From NCBI RefSeq assembly GCF_031456275.1, contig NZ_JAVDUI010000001.1, positions 620,001-684,000 of the forward strand: a stretch of 64,000 nt of DNA, in the 5' to 3' direction. Shown here piece after piece: positions 1 to 8,235 of the stretch. The notes under the pieces were generated by a model. The model searched no databases, was not told the origin of the DNA, and saw only the letters and a program-made list of their open reading frames with translations. Source of the DNA: Falsarthrobacter nasiphocae (GTDB taxonomy: Bacteria; Actinomycetota; Actinomycetes; Actinomycetales; Micrococcaceae). Positions within the stretch are counted from its first letter, which is position 1; every line of letters begins with the position of its first letter. The translations under genes and the position numbers were made by a program.

Positions 1-1129
1 CCACGTAGGAGAGGTGCGGAACCTTGGAGCCCTCACCGATCTCGGCGTTCTTCGTCTCGACGAACGTGCCGATCTTGCCTCGCGCGCCCAGACGGGTTCC
101 GGGGCGGAGGTAGGCGAACGGGCCGACGCTTGCCCCCGCCCCGAGCACGGCGTCCGAGCCGTGCGTGCGGATGACCTGCGCGCCCTCCCCCACCTCGACG
201 TTGGTCAGGGTGGTGTCGGGGCCCACCGTAGCGCCGTCGGCGATCGTCGTCGTCCCCTGGAGCTGGGTGTTGGGCAGGATGGTGACGTCCTGGCCGATGG
301 TGACCGTGTCGTCGATCCATGTCGTGGCGGGGTCCACGACCGTGGCGCCGCCTCGCATGGCCGCCTCGACGGTGCGCCGGTTCATCTCCTTGCCAAGCGA
401 GGCGAGCTGGACGCGATCGTTGGCGCCCTCAACCTGGCGCTCGTCCTCGACCACCGAGGCCGCGACGCGGCCGCCGGCCTCCCGAGTGAGACCGAGGACA
501 TCCGTGAGATACATCTCGCCCTGGGCGTTGTCCGTGGTGACCTTGGCGAGCGCGTCGCGAAGGGCGGCGATGTCGAAGGCGTAGACGCCCCCATTGAACT
601 CGCGGATGGCCCGCTGCTGCTCGGTGGCGTCCTTGTGCTCGACGATCGCGAGGACCTCACCCCCCTCGCCGCGCACGACACGGCCGTACCCGGAGGCGTC
701 CTCGACGACGGCCGTCAGGACCGTCACCTTGTTCCCGGACGAGGTGTGGTCCTCGGCGAGGCGGCGCAGGGCCTCCCCCGTCATGAGCGGCGTGTCCCCG
801 CTCGTGACCAGGACGGTCCCCTCCGTCACGCCTGCGGCCTCAAGGGCCTCGAGCCCGGCCTGCACGGCGCGTCCGGTGCCCGGGATCTCGTCCTGGTCGG
901 CGATGAGAATGTCGGCGTCAGTCGCCAGGGCGTGCTCCACGACGCGGTCGCGCTGGTGGCGGACGACGACGGCGACCTGCTCGGGGTCAACCCCGCGGGC
1001 CGCGCGGATGGCATGGGCGAGCATGGAGCGCCCGCCGATGGCGTGGAGGACCTTGGGCTTCTCGGACTTCATCCGGGTGCCGGCCCCGGCTGCCAGGACG
1101 ATCACGCTCGGGCGGGTGGATGCGCTCAT
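1..1129 (-). CDS. glmU: Bifunctional GlmU (UDP-GlcNAc pyrophosphorylase / GlcN-1-P acetyltransferase), 3' end cut by window
   Basis: Cytosolic bifunctional enzyme making UDP-GlcNAc for peptidoglycan and mycothiol: it acetylates GlcN-1-P and then uridylylates it. The translation opens with VIVLAAGAGTRMKSEKPKVL, the nucleotidyltransferase signature (GxGTxMxS..PKxL). It continues with SGDTPLM, FNGGVYAF and a left-handed beta-helix region with hexapeptide repeats (IGQDVTILPNTQL, LGAGASVGPFAYLRPG). About 376 codons are visible; the family is about 450-490 aa, so the C-terminal acetyltransferase end lies outside the window. The ATG is preceded by AAGGAG at about 9 nt. Identification is secure; truncation is only the window edge. 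Confidence 0.96.
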   Translation of the reverse strand, partial: MSASTRPSVIVLAAGAGTRMKSEKPKVLHAIGGRSMLAHAIRAARGVDPEQVAVVVRHQRDRVVEHALATDADILIADQDEIPGTGRAVQAGLEALEAAGVTEGTVLVTSGDTPLMTGEALRRLAEDHTSSGNKVTVLTAVVEDASGYGRVVRGEGGEVLAIVEHKDATEQQRAIREFNGGVYAFDIAALRDALAKVTTDNAQGEMYLTDVLGLTREAGGRVAASVVEDERQVEGANDRVQLASLGKEMNRRTVEAAMRGGATVVDPATTWIDDTVTIGQDVTILPNTQLQGTTTIADGATVGPDTTLTNVEVGEGAQVIRTHGSDAVLGAGASVGPFAYLRPGTRLGARGKIGTFVETKNAEIGEGSKVPHLSYV

Positions 1130-1199
1130 TGACTCTGGGCTCCTTGAACGTTGGGGTCTGGGCCTGTGCGGCTCGGGGGAACCGTTCAGGCCCCGTTGT

Positions 1200-1270
1200 T
1201 CCGCCCTTAGGATTCGAACCTAAACTGCACGGCTCCAAAGGCCGGCGTGCTGCCGTTACACCAGGGCGGA
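1200..1270 (-). tRNA. tRNA-Gln (anticodon UUG)
   Basis: 71-nt cloverleaf on the minus strand. The acceptor arms TCCGCCC and GGGCGGA pair fully. The D-arm contains GGTGTAACGGCAGCA-type sequence, the anticodon loop is CTTTGGA (anticodon TTG), and the T-arm carries GGTTCGAATCC. No CCA is encoded. It sits between glmU and the Ugd module. The outermost anticodon-stem pair looks mismatched (C-U), but the remaining stem is intact. Confidence 0.93.
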
Positions 1271-1414
1271 CCAGCCGGGATGCTCTCTCGACACAGATGT
1301 TCATTATGCCATTACCCTCCAGCCAGATTGGCTCATCGCAGAGGCGGTTGTCCGTGGTTGGATGGAGTGACCAGTCGCCCTTCGAGGTTGACCAAGCGAG
1401 AGGATGACCCAGAC
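1271..1414. other. Intergenic region before ugd
   Basis: 144 nt between tRNA-Gln and the ugd start. It is visibly AT-richer than the glmU side and must contain the ugd promoter. I cannot pick a convincing -35/-10 pair. No repeat or hairpin stands out. Confidence 0.4.
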
Positions 1415-2734
1415 ATGGCAGAAGATTCAGTGAAGATCGCGGTTATCGGCTGCGGCTATCTCGGGGCCGTTCACGCCGCATGCATGGCCAGCCTGGGCCA
1501 CGATGTGATCGGCATCGACGTTGACGCCAACAAGATCGCGCGGCTTCAAGCTGGGGAAGCACCGTTCTTCGAGCCACAGCTCAACGAGCTCCTCGTCGAA
1601 GGCCAAAGCGCGAGCTCACTCTCCTTTGCTCACTCCTCTACCCACGCCTCTGAAGCCGATGTGATCTTCATCTGCGTGGGCACTCCCCAGCGAGAAGGGG
1701 ACTACGCGGCGAACCTGGACTACCTTGATGCTGCCTTCCGCTCGGCAGCCGCTGTAGCCAAAGAGGGCGCCTTGTTGGTCGGGAAATCCACCGTTCCCGT
1801 CGGCACTGCTGAACGGCTGAGGCGCGAGATCGCGCTGACCCGTCCCGACCTCACCGTCATGTGGAACCCCGAGTTCCTGCGGGAGGGGCACGCAGTCTCT
1901 GACACGCTCGGGCCTGACCGCCTCGTATACGGGGTCGCTAACGGGGACGATGAGGCTGTCGAGCGCCTCGACGCTGTCTACGCTCGTCTCCTCAGCGAAG
2001 GCACCCCGAGACTCATCGTCAACCTGCCCACCGCCGAGCTGGTCAAAACTGCCGCAAATTCCTTCCTGGCCACGAAGATCAGCTTCATCAACGCCATGGC
2101 TGAGCTCTGCGAGGCCTCTGGCGCAGATGTCACCCTCCTTGCAGATGCGATCGGTCGCGACGAGCGGATTGGGCGCCGCTTCCTCAACGCTGGAATCGGC
2201 TTTGGCGGGGGGTGTCTTCCGAAGGACATTCGCGCCTTCTCAGCTCGTGCGGGTGAAATCGGGGCAGACGAGGCGCTGACCTTCTTACGCGAGATTGACC
2301 TGATCAATCTCCGCCGACGCAACCGGGCTGTCGAGGCCATAGCGGCCATGTGCGGCGGCTCGCTCTTGGGCAAACGGATTGGTGTCCTCGGGGCCTCTTT
2401 CAAGCCTGAATCTGACGACGTCAGAGACTCCCCCGCCCTGAGCATCGCGCAGCAGCTCCAGCTCCAGGGAGCAAGCGTGCGGGTATACGACCCAGAGGCC
2501 ATGGAGAACGCCTCGAGGCGCTTCCCCGAGCTGCGCTATGTCGCGGATTGGCAGAGCGCGGTAGCGGGGGCAGACGTTGTTGCCGTCCTCACAGAGTGGA
2601 CCCAGTTCACAGAGCTCTCACCTGAAGCCCTGTCGACTCACGTGCGGTCCCAGGCGCTCTTCGACGGTCGAAACGCCTTCGACCCAGCCACCTTCCGGGA
2701 AGCTGGCTGGGTCTACCGCGGCGTCGGACGCTGA
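1415..2734 (+). CDS. UDP-glucose/GDP-mannose 6-dehydrogenase family protein
   Basis: 439 aa. NAD-dependent four-electron oxidation of a nucleotide sugar (UDP-glucose to UDP-glucuronate is the commonest activity) for capsule or exopolysaccharide. N-terminal Rossmann fold IAVIGCGYLGAVHA; FICVGTPQ; KSTVPVGT; central helix with NSFLATKISFINAMAE; catalytic cysteine in GIGFGGGCLPKDI; C-terminal Rossmann domain GVLGASFKPESDDVRDS. Length fits the family. The start at 1415 aligns with the family N-terminus and has a GAGAGG stretch about 10 nt upstream. It is convergent with the GT4 gene (7 nt gap), and codon GC is lower than that of flanking housekeeping genes. UDP-Glc versus UDP-ManNAc specificity cannot be told by eye. 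Confidence 0.92.
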   Translation: MAEDSVKIAVIGCGYLGAVHAACMASLGHDVIGIDVDANKIARLQAGEAPFFEPQLNELLVEGQSASSLSFAHSSTHASEADVIFICVGTPQREGDYAANLDYLDAAFRSAAAVAKEGALLVGKSTVPVGTAERLRREIALTRPDLTVMWNPEFLREGHAVSDTLGPDRLVYGVANGDDEAVERLDAVYARLLSEGTPRLIVNLPTAELVKTAANSFLATKISFINAMAELCEASGADVTLLADAIGRDERIGRRFLNAGIGFGGGCLPKDIRAFSARAGEIGADEALTFLREIDLINLRRRNRAVEAIAAMCGGSLLGKRIGVLGASFKPESDDVRDSPALSIAQQLQLQGASVRVYDPEAMENASRRFPELRYVADWQSAVAGADVVAVLTEWTQFTELSPEALSTHVRSQALFDGRNAFDPATFREAGWVYRGVGR

Positions 2735-2741
2735 CCCCTCG

Positions 2742-3857
2742 TCACGAGCGGTAGCGACGCTCCAGCCGGTCCACCACGGACGAGACGCCGAACGCGGAGC
2801 GGACATACTGCTGCGCGCGCTCACCCAGGCTGGTTCGCGCTTCGGGGGATGAGAGAAGGGGGCGGAGTGCTGCAGCCAGCTCTTCTGCCCCGCCATCGTA
2901 AGCCACCCCTGCGTCCGCGTTGACGATACCCGGGGCGATGCCACAATCGCTGCGCATGACAACAGGCAGTCCCACAGCCTGGGCTTCGATGATGGTCATC
3001 CCGAACGGCTCTCGTTCGGCCGGGAGGACATACACACCCGCCTGCGCCATCCGGCCTGCCGTCTGGTCCGGCGCCAGCGGCCCCTCCCAGCGGACGCGTC
3101 GCGCTAGAGCAGGATCCGCAGCAAGCACGCGGTTGATTGCCTCGACTTCTCCCTCATCTGGGCCCACAAGGGAGAACGTCCACTCGGGGAAATCGGCAGC
3201 GAGGAGCTTCGCCGCCTGAACGAAGTCCATCGGCCTCTTCCGGGGGGCGAGGCGCGCGAGATACAGGACATCTGTCTTCTCTGCGGGATTCGCTTGGGGA
3301 CGGGGCTCATCAAAGTCCAAACCGTTCGGCAAGACTTCAACCTGAGCCTTGGGCTCAACCTTGAGAAGCTCAGCCCGCTCCGTTTCCACGAGGGCGTAGA
3401 CAACATCGGCGCGCGAAAGGGCGCGTCGGACAACCACGGAATCGAGGATCTTCGCGCTCTTCTTGGAGTTGGGAACCACCATCCCGTGGGTCTGCGCCAC
3501 GTACTTACGCCGAGCCGCCAAGACCGCTGCGGCGGCCGGGACGAGCACGAGGTCCCGGGCGAAGTGAAGGTGCACTGCATCGAAGCGGGACAGGTTGGCC
3601 AGGAGCCACGGCGCCATCGTGGGAGCAGACACGCCCGCGAATCCTGCCCCAGGAAGGACCTGCACGGCCGGGAAGAGCTTGACGGGAACGCCGTGGAACT
3701 CGCGCGGCAACTCCCCCTCAAATCCCCGCGCCCCGGCAACAAGAAGGACCTCGTGTCCGCGCCGCATAAGCTCCCGGAGCTGGATCAGAGCCACACGGAG
3801 AGGCCCCCCAAGCTCCCCATCGGGTGTCACGAGAGTGACGACATGCAGGATTTTCAT
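2742..3857 (-). CDS. GT4-family glycosyltransferase (GT-B fold)
   Basis: 371 aa, likely cytoplasmic or membrane-associated retaining glycosyltransferase of surface polysaccharide synthesis. The N-terminus KILHVVTLVTPDGELGGP has the acceptor-domain pattern with the Gly-Gly loop. The C-terminal donor domain shows LARLAPRKRP, LVGPDEGE, and the signature PAEREPFGMTIIEAQAVGLP (E-x7-E type). No signal peptide is seen. Its start overlaps the upstream acetyltransferase stop by 4 nt (ATGA), so the two are co-translated. GC is lower than in neighbours. Donor and acceptor sugars are unknown. Confidence 0.88.
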   Translation of the reverse strand: MKILHVVTLVTPDGELGGPLRVALIQLRELMRRGHEVLLVAGARGFEGELPREFHGVPVKLFPAVQVLPGAGFAGVSAPTMAPWLLANLSRFDAVHLHFARDLVLVPAAAAVLAARRKYVAQTHGMVVPNSKKSAKILDSVVVRRALSRADVVYALVETERAELLKVEPKAQVEVLPNGLDFDEPRPQANPAEKTDVLYLARLAPRKRPMDFVQAAKLLAADFPEWTFSLVGPDEGEVEAINRVLAADPALARRVRWEGPLAPDQTAGRMAQAGVYVLPAEREPFGMTIIEAQAVGLPVVMRSDCGIAPGIVNADAGVAYDGGAEELAAALRPLLSSPEARTSLGERAQQYVRSAFGVSSVVDRLERRYRS

Positions 3858-4399
3858 GCTTGGGTGCTCTTCGGCTCACGGACGTCAGCCTTGGGTGCCA
3901 GGACCTTTGCGCCAGAAGGGACGTCCTTGACGACGAGCGCCTGAGCCCCGACGAGGACGTCGTCGCCCACCGTTACCCCCCGCAGAATTGTTGACCGAGC
4001 GGCAAGCCAAGAGCGGGCCCCGATGGTGATCGGAGCATTGTCGAACTCAAAGTTGTCATGGTCAAAGAGGTGGCTGCCCGTGCAGAGGAAAACCTCCTGG
4101 GAGACGCAGGTGTTGTTGCCGATGCGAACAGGCTCAAGATTGAGGATCCATGCCCCTTCCCCAATCCAGACCGAGTCCTCAAGCTCAAGCTTCCACGGCC
4201 AGTGAATTCGAACCCGGTGCCGAACGAGGCAATCCCGCCCGATCTTGGCGCCGAACATGCGCAGGACAGACATTCGCACCTTGGGAGGGCACCACCAATG
4301 CTGGAGAACAGCCCCCTGCGTGGCCAGCCATGCGGCTTGAACCAGCTTGCTCCGCCCCTTGTCATAGCCAACGCCCGTAAACCCGCGCAGATCCTTCAT
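3854..4399 (-). CDS. WcaF-like left-handed beta-helix O-acetyltransferase
   Basis: 181 aa, hexapeptide-repeat acyltransferase resembling colanic-acid WcaF proteins that O-acetylate sugars from acetyl-CoA. Visible repeats include IGRDCLVRHRVRIHW, VWIGEGAWI, IGNNTCVSQEVFLCTGSH (catalytic His region) and ITIGARSWLAARSTILRGV. The N-terminus contains the WcaF-type VGYDKGRSKLVQ element. It is the first gene of a two-gene minus-strand operon with the GT4 gene. Start ATG at 4399 has a GGAAG stretch before it. Expected role: acetylating the glycan built by the neighbouring glycosyltransferase (inference). Confidence 0.86.
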   Translation of the reverse strand: MKDLRGFTGVGYDKGRSKLVQAAWLATQGAVLQHWWCPPKVRMSVLRMFGAKIGRDCLVRHRVRIHWPWKLELEDSVWIGEGAWILNLEPVRIGNNTCVSQEVFLCTGSHLFDHDNFEFDNAPITIGARSWLAARSTILRGVTVGDDVLVGAQALVVKDVPSGAKVLAPKADVREPKSTQA

Positions 4400-4498
4400 C
4401 TTCCTTCTTCCGCTGATCGATAGGTCGTCATCGCACCAATTCTATGCGGCCCCGCCGCCCAGGCTTGGCACCGGCCACCCCTCGATCTACACTCAGTA

Positions 4499-4514
4499 TC
4501 GAAAGTATGTTCGA
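4499..4514 (+). promoter_or_regulatory. SOS box (LexA operator) overlapping a -10 element
   Basis: TCGAAAGTATGTTCGA matches the actinobacterial/Gram-positive LexA site (TCGAAC-N4-GTTCGA) at 11 of the 12 half-site bases. The TATGTT at 4506-4511 inside it can serve as the -10, with the GTG of the next gene 7 nt downstream. LexA binding would therefore block a leaderless promoter driving the DUF6504-dnaE2 operon. Confidence 0.85.
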
Positions 4515-4518
4515 ATGA

Positions 4519-4833
4519 GTGGGGGCGTTCATGACTGCGCAGACGGCGCTGAACCCGGGGACAGCGAGGGTCTGGACCTCGGCTGCCGGCGCGCCCTCGC
4601 GTCTCGTCTGGAACGGCCGCCGCTTCGTCGTCGTCTCCAAGCCCATCCCCTGGATGGCCCGGGATGCGTGGTGGGAGACCGCCGCCAGGGCCCCCATGGG
4701 AGAGGGCGCGGAGATGGTCAACCGGCCCATGTGGCAGGTCCAGGCGCGCGCGCTCGAGGACGGGGAGCTGCTCATCTTCGACCTCGCCGTCACACAGGGC
4801 CCCGTCTGGCCCGTCACCGGGATCTTCGACTAG
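4519..4833 (+). CDS. DUF6504 family protein, SOS-regulated
   Basis: 104 aa (GTG start) or 100 aa (ATG at 4531). It contains the DUF6504 core pattern RLVWNGRRFVVVSKP followed by a Trp-rich stretch WMARDAWWET and a C-terminal beta-rich ELLIFDLAV segment. Members of this family commonly sit next to imuB/dnaE2 mutasome genes in actinobacteria; the function is unknown. I prefer the GTG because a -10 inside the SOS box lies 7 nt upstream, matching the leaderless pattern of this genome. The ATG has only a weak G-run before it. It ends 9 nt before dnaE2. No polymerase-Y (ImuB) gene is adjacent. Confidence 0.75.
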   Translation: MGAFMTAQTALNPGTARVWTSAAGAPSRLVWNGRRFVVVSKPIPWMARDAWWETAARAPMGEGAEMVNRPMWQVQARALEDGELLIFDLAVTQGPVWPVTGIFD

Positions 4834-4842
4834 GGGCACGGG

Positions 4843-7800
4843 ATGGAGAGATTCACGCACCTCAACGTCGCGAGCGCCTACTCCGCGCACCACGGGACGA
4901 GCCACCCTGAGGCCCTGGTGGAGGCGGCCCACGCCGCGGGCGCCGAGGCCGCGGCCATCACGGACCGGGACGGCATCTACGGCGCTGTCCGGCACATCCG
5001 GGCATGCCTCGCTGCGGGGCTGGCCCCCGTCGTCGGCGTCAACCTCCAGGTGCGCGCGGAGGGCGAGCTGTCCGAGGTGTCGGTTCTGGCCCACGGCCAG
5101 AACGCGGGAGCGGGCTGGGCCGGGCTCGTGCGCCTGATCTCCGCCGCGCACTCCCCCCGGCGCCGCGGCCTGCGCTCCGCCCACGGGACGGCGCACCGGG
5201 ACGCATGGATCACCCCCGAGCAGGCACCCCTCTTCCTCCTGGGGGAGAACGGCCCCACGAGCACCGTGCTGCTCGGCCCCCGGTCAGAGGTCGGGTCCGC
5301 CGTCCTGGCCGGGGACCCAGAGCGCGCCCGGCGGCTCCTGTCCGCGTGGGAGGCGCGGATGCCCGGCGGGGTGGCACTGGAGGTCGTCTGCCACTACGCC
5401 AAGCCCGGCCAGTCCGGAAGCCTCCAGCACGCGGCCGCCATGGCGCGCCTCGCCCACTCGGCTGGGATTCCCGCCGTCCTGACCAACGCCGTGCGCTACC
5501 TGACCCCTGACGACGCCCTGACGGGGGACGTCCTGGACTCGGCCGCGCAGCTGCTCCCCCTGGGCGCCTACCCGCCCCAGCCCAACGGCCAGGCGTGGCT
5601 CAAGCCTGCTGGCATGATGCGGCGGATGGCCTTCCAGATCGCCGAGTACGCGGGCCTGGGCCGGCAGTTCGCCGTGGACCTCCTCTCCCGGACCGAGGAG
5701 ACGGCGGAGCGCTGCCGGCTGGACCCGGACGCAGACCTCCGGTGGCGTCAGCCCAAGGTCCCCGAGCTCGAGGTTCTCGGCCTGGCCGGGCAGGACCCCG
5801 CGCAGGTCCTGCGTCAGCGATGCGAGGCGGCCGTCCTCGAGCGGTACCCGGCGGCGGGCGGCGCAGAGCTCACGCGCATCCGGGAGCGCCTCGAGATGGA
5901 GCTGTCCACCATCGGCGGGTTCGGCTTCGAGACCTACTTCCTCACCGTCGCCGAGGTCGTCGCCCTCATCCGGGGCATGGGCGTCAGGGCCCAGGCCCGG
6001 GGGTCGGGAGCGGGCAGCCTCGTCAACTACCTCCTGCGGATCGGGAGCGTGGACCCGCTGGAGCATGACCTGCTGTTCGAGCGCTTCCTCGGCACGGCGC
6101 GAAGCACCCTGCCGGACATCGACATCGACATCGAGTCCGCCCGCAGGCACGAGGTCTACCGGGCTGTCTTCGAGCGGTTCGGGCATCACCGGACCACCCT
6201 GCTGTCCATGCAGAACGCCTACCGGGCGCGGGGCGCCGTGCGGGACGCCGGCCAGGCGCTGAGCCTCGGGGAGGAGCAGATCACCCAGATCGCCGAGAGC
6301 CTGTGGCGCTACAACGCCCGGGACCTCCGCGCGGCGCTGTCCACCAAGCCGGAGCTGCGGGACGTGGCCGCCCAGATCGCCTCCGAGCCGCGCCTCGACC
6401 TCCTCGTGGACTTGAGCGAACGGCTTGACCGGCTCCCCCGCCACATCTCCATGCACCCCTGCGGCGTCATTCTCGGGGACAGCACCCTTCTCTCCGTGAC
6501 GCCCACCCAGCCCTCGGGGATCGGCCTGCCCATGGCTCAACTGGACAAGGACGACATCGACGACATGGGCCTCATCAAGATCGACATCCTGGGCGTGCGC
6601 ATGCAGTCTGCCCTCGCGTACGCGGTCGGGGAGATCGCGCGCGTCAACGGCCCGGAGGCCGCGGTGGCGGGCGGGCTGCCGGCGGACGCCCCGTACGTCT
6701 CCGCTGACGGAACGGTGGACTTGGACTCCATTCCGCACGACGACGAGCCCACGTTCCAGCTCATCCGCAGCACTCACACCCTCGGCTGCTTCCAGATCGA
6801 GTCCCCGGGCCAGCGGTCCCTGCTCGGGCGCCTCCAGCCGGACCAGTACGAGGACCTCATCGCCGACATTAGCCTGTTCCGTCCCGGTCCCATGAAGAGC
6901 AACATGGTGGCGCCCTTCATCCGGGCCAAGCACAGCTCCCGCATCCCCAACGTGCTCCACGAGCGCTTCCGCCCGTTCCTCTCGGAGTCCTACGGGGTGG
7001 TGATCTACCACGAGCAGGTCCTGCGGATCTTCGCGGAGACCATGGACATCAGCCTCACGGAGGCGGACGAGCTCCGCCGCTCCCTGAGCCGGGAGGGGGA
7101 GCGGATCGAGGCGGACTTCCGGGCCCGTGCGGGCGCCAAGGTGGACGCGGACGGGCGCCGCGTGTACACGGACCGGGACGTCGAGTCCATCTGGGAGACG
7201 CTGCGCTCCTTCGGCTCGTTCGGCTTCTGCAAGGCGCACGGGGCCGCGTTTGCCCTGCCCACCTACCAGTCCGCGTGGCTCAAGGCCCACTATCCCGTGG
7301 AGTTCCTGACGGGGGTCCTCGAGCACGACCCGGGGATGTATCCCCGCAGGCTCCTCATGGCCGAGGCCCGGCGGATGGGCATCCCGATCCTGCCGCTGGA
7401 CGTGAACCGCTCGCTAGACCGCTACCGGGCAGAGAGCCTCGGGGACGCGGAGGGCTCCAAGGGGATTCGGCTGTCCCTGAAGGACATCAAGGGCATCCAG
7501 GCCGGGGAGGTCCAGCGCCTCGTGGCCGGGCAGCCCTATTCCTCCATCACGGACGTCTACCACCGCGCCCAGCCGTCGCGCCCCCTCATGCTCCAGCTCG
7601 CCCAGCTCGGCGCCTTCGATTCCCTCACCTCCGGGGACGCGCAAGGGGCCCGGCGCGGGAGTGCCATCGCCTACGTCCGTCAGCTCACGGCCCGCTCCCG
7701 GGTCTCAAGGCCGCAGGCACCCCGGGATCAGCTCGCCCTCCTCAGCGAGCGGGACCTCATGGACGCCTCCATCCCGGACCCGAGCCAGGAGGAGCGGACC

Positions 7801-8235
7801 GCACTGGAGCTGGACCTGCTCTCCACGGAGGTCTCGGAGCATCTCATCGAGTCCTACCGCCCCCTCCTCGACGAGCTGGGGGTGACGCGGGCCAGCGAGC
7901 TCGCCTCACTCCGCCACAAGTCCCCCGTGCTCGTGGCGGGGATGCGGGTGGCCACGCAGACCCCTCCCATGCGCTCTGGGCGGCGGACGGTCTTCATCAG
8001 TGTCGACGACGGGACTGGCGTCATCGACACCACGTTCTTCGAGGAGGCCCAGGAGCGGACGGGCCCGGTCCTCTTCGGCACGCAACTGCTCCTCATCCAG
8101 GGCACGGTCTCGCACTTGGGCGAACGAGACACATCCATCCTCGCGGAGGAGGCCAAGGACCTCAAGGCCGTCTGGGCCCAGTGGAGCGCGCTTCGGAGGG
8201 GCCGCTCAGACGATCAGGCCGCCGCTTATGCCTAG
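4843..8235 (+). CDS. dnaE2: Error-prone DNA polymerase DnaE2 (ImuC)
   Basis: 1130 aa, C-family polymerase used for damage-induced translesion synthesis, normally with ImuA'/ImuB and the beta clamp. The N-terminal PHP domain begins FTHLNVASAYSAHHG. The catalytic palm has PDIDIDIE near residue 425, followed by SLFRPGPMKSN, AFALPTYQSAWLKAHYP and a C-terminal OB-fold (about residues 1020-1100, ending near VAGMRVATQTPPMRSG). Length is typical of DnaE2 and shorter than the replicative DnaE1. It follows the DUF6504 gene by 9 nt under the same SOS box. Its TAG stop interlocks with the stop of the convergent ABC-F gene in a shared CTAG. Confidence 0.95.
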   Translation: MERFTHLNVASAYSAHHGTSHPEALVEAAHAAGAEAAAITDRDGIYGAVRHIRACLAAGLAPVVGVNLQVRAEGELSEVSVLAHGQNAGAGWAGLVRLISAAHSPRRRGLRSAHGTAHRDAWITPEQAPLFLLGENGPTSTVLLGPRSEVGSAVLAGDPERARRLLSAWEARMPGGVALEVVCHYAKPGQSGSLQHAAAMARLAHSAGIPAVLTNAVRYLTPDDALTGDVLDSAAQLLPLGAYPPQPNGQAWLKPAGMMRRMAFQIAEYAGLGRQFAVDLLSRTEETAERCRLDPDADLRWRQPKVPELEVLGLAGQDPAQVLRQRCEAAVLERYPAAGGAELTRIRERLEMELSTIGGFGFETYFLTVAEVVALIRGMGVRAQARGSGAGSLVNYLLRIGSVDPLEHDLLFERFLGTARSTLPDIDIDIESARRHEVYRAVFERFGHHRTTLLSMQNAYRARGAVRDAGQALSLGEEQITQIAESLWRYNARDLRAALSTKPELRDVAAQIASEPRLDLLVDLSERLDRLPRHISMHPCGVILGDSTLLSVTPTQPSGIGLPMAQLDKDDIDDMGLIKIDILGVRMQSALAYAVGEIARVNGPEAAVAGGLPADAPYVSADGTVDLDSIPHDDEPTFQLIRSTHTLGCFQIESPGQRSLLGRLQPDQYEDLIADISLFRPGPMKSNMVAPFIRAKHSSRIPNVLHERFRPFLSESYGVVIYHEQVLRIFAETMDISLTEADELRRSLSREGERIEADFRARAGAKVDADGRRVYTDRDVESIWETLRSFGSFGFCKAHGAAFALPTYQSAWLKAHYPVEFLTGVLEHDPGMYPRRLLMAEARRMGIPILPLDVNRSLDRYRAESLGDAEGSKGIRLSLKDIKGIQAGEVQRLVAGQPYSSITDVYHRAQPSRPLMLQLAQLGAFDSLTSGDAQGARRGSAIAYVRQLTARSRVSRPQAPRDQLALLSERDLMDASIPDPSQEERTALELDLLSTEVSEHLIESYRPLLDELGVTRASELASLRHKSPVLVAGMRVATQTPPMRSGRRTVFISVDDGTGVIDTTFFEEAQERTGPVLFGTQLLLIQGTVSHLGERDTSILAEEAKDLKAVWAQWSALRRGRSDDQAAAYA

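Noticed and set aside
1-1129. Truncated or broken glmU
   Set aside because: The frame is intact to the window edge; incompleteness is only the cut of the window.
1200-4399. Integrative island at tRNA-Gln
   Set aside because: The cassette lies on the 5' side of the tRNA, with no integrase and no repeated tRNA 3' segment, so tRNA-mediated integration is not supported.
5284-7326. A 680-codon minus-strand frame opposite dnaE2
   Set aside because: Antisense shadow of an unambiguous DnaE2; no motifs.
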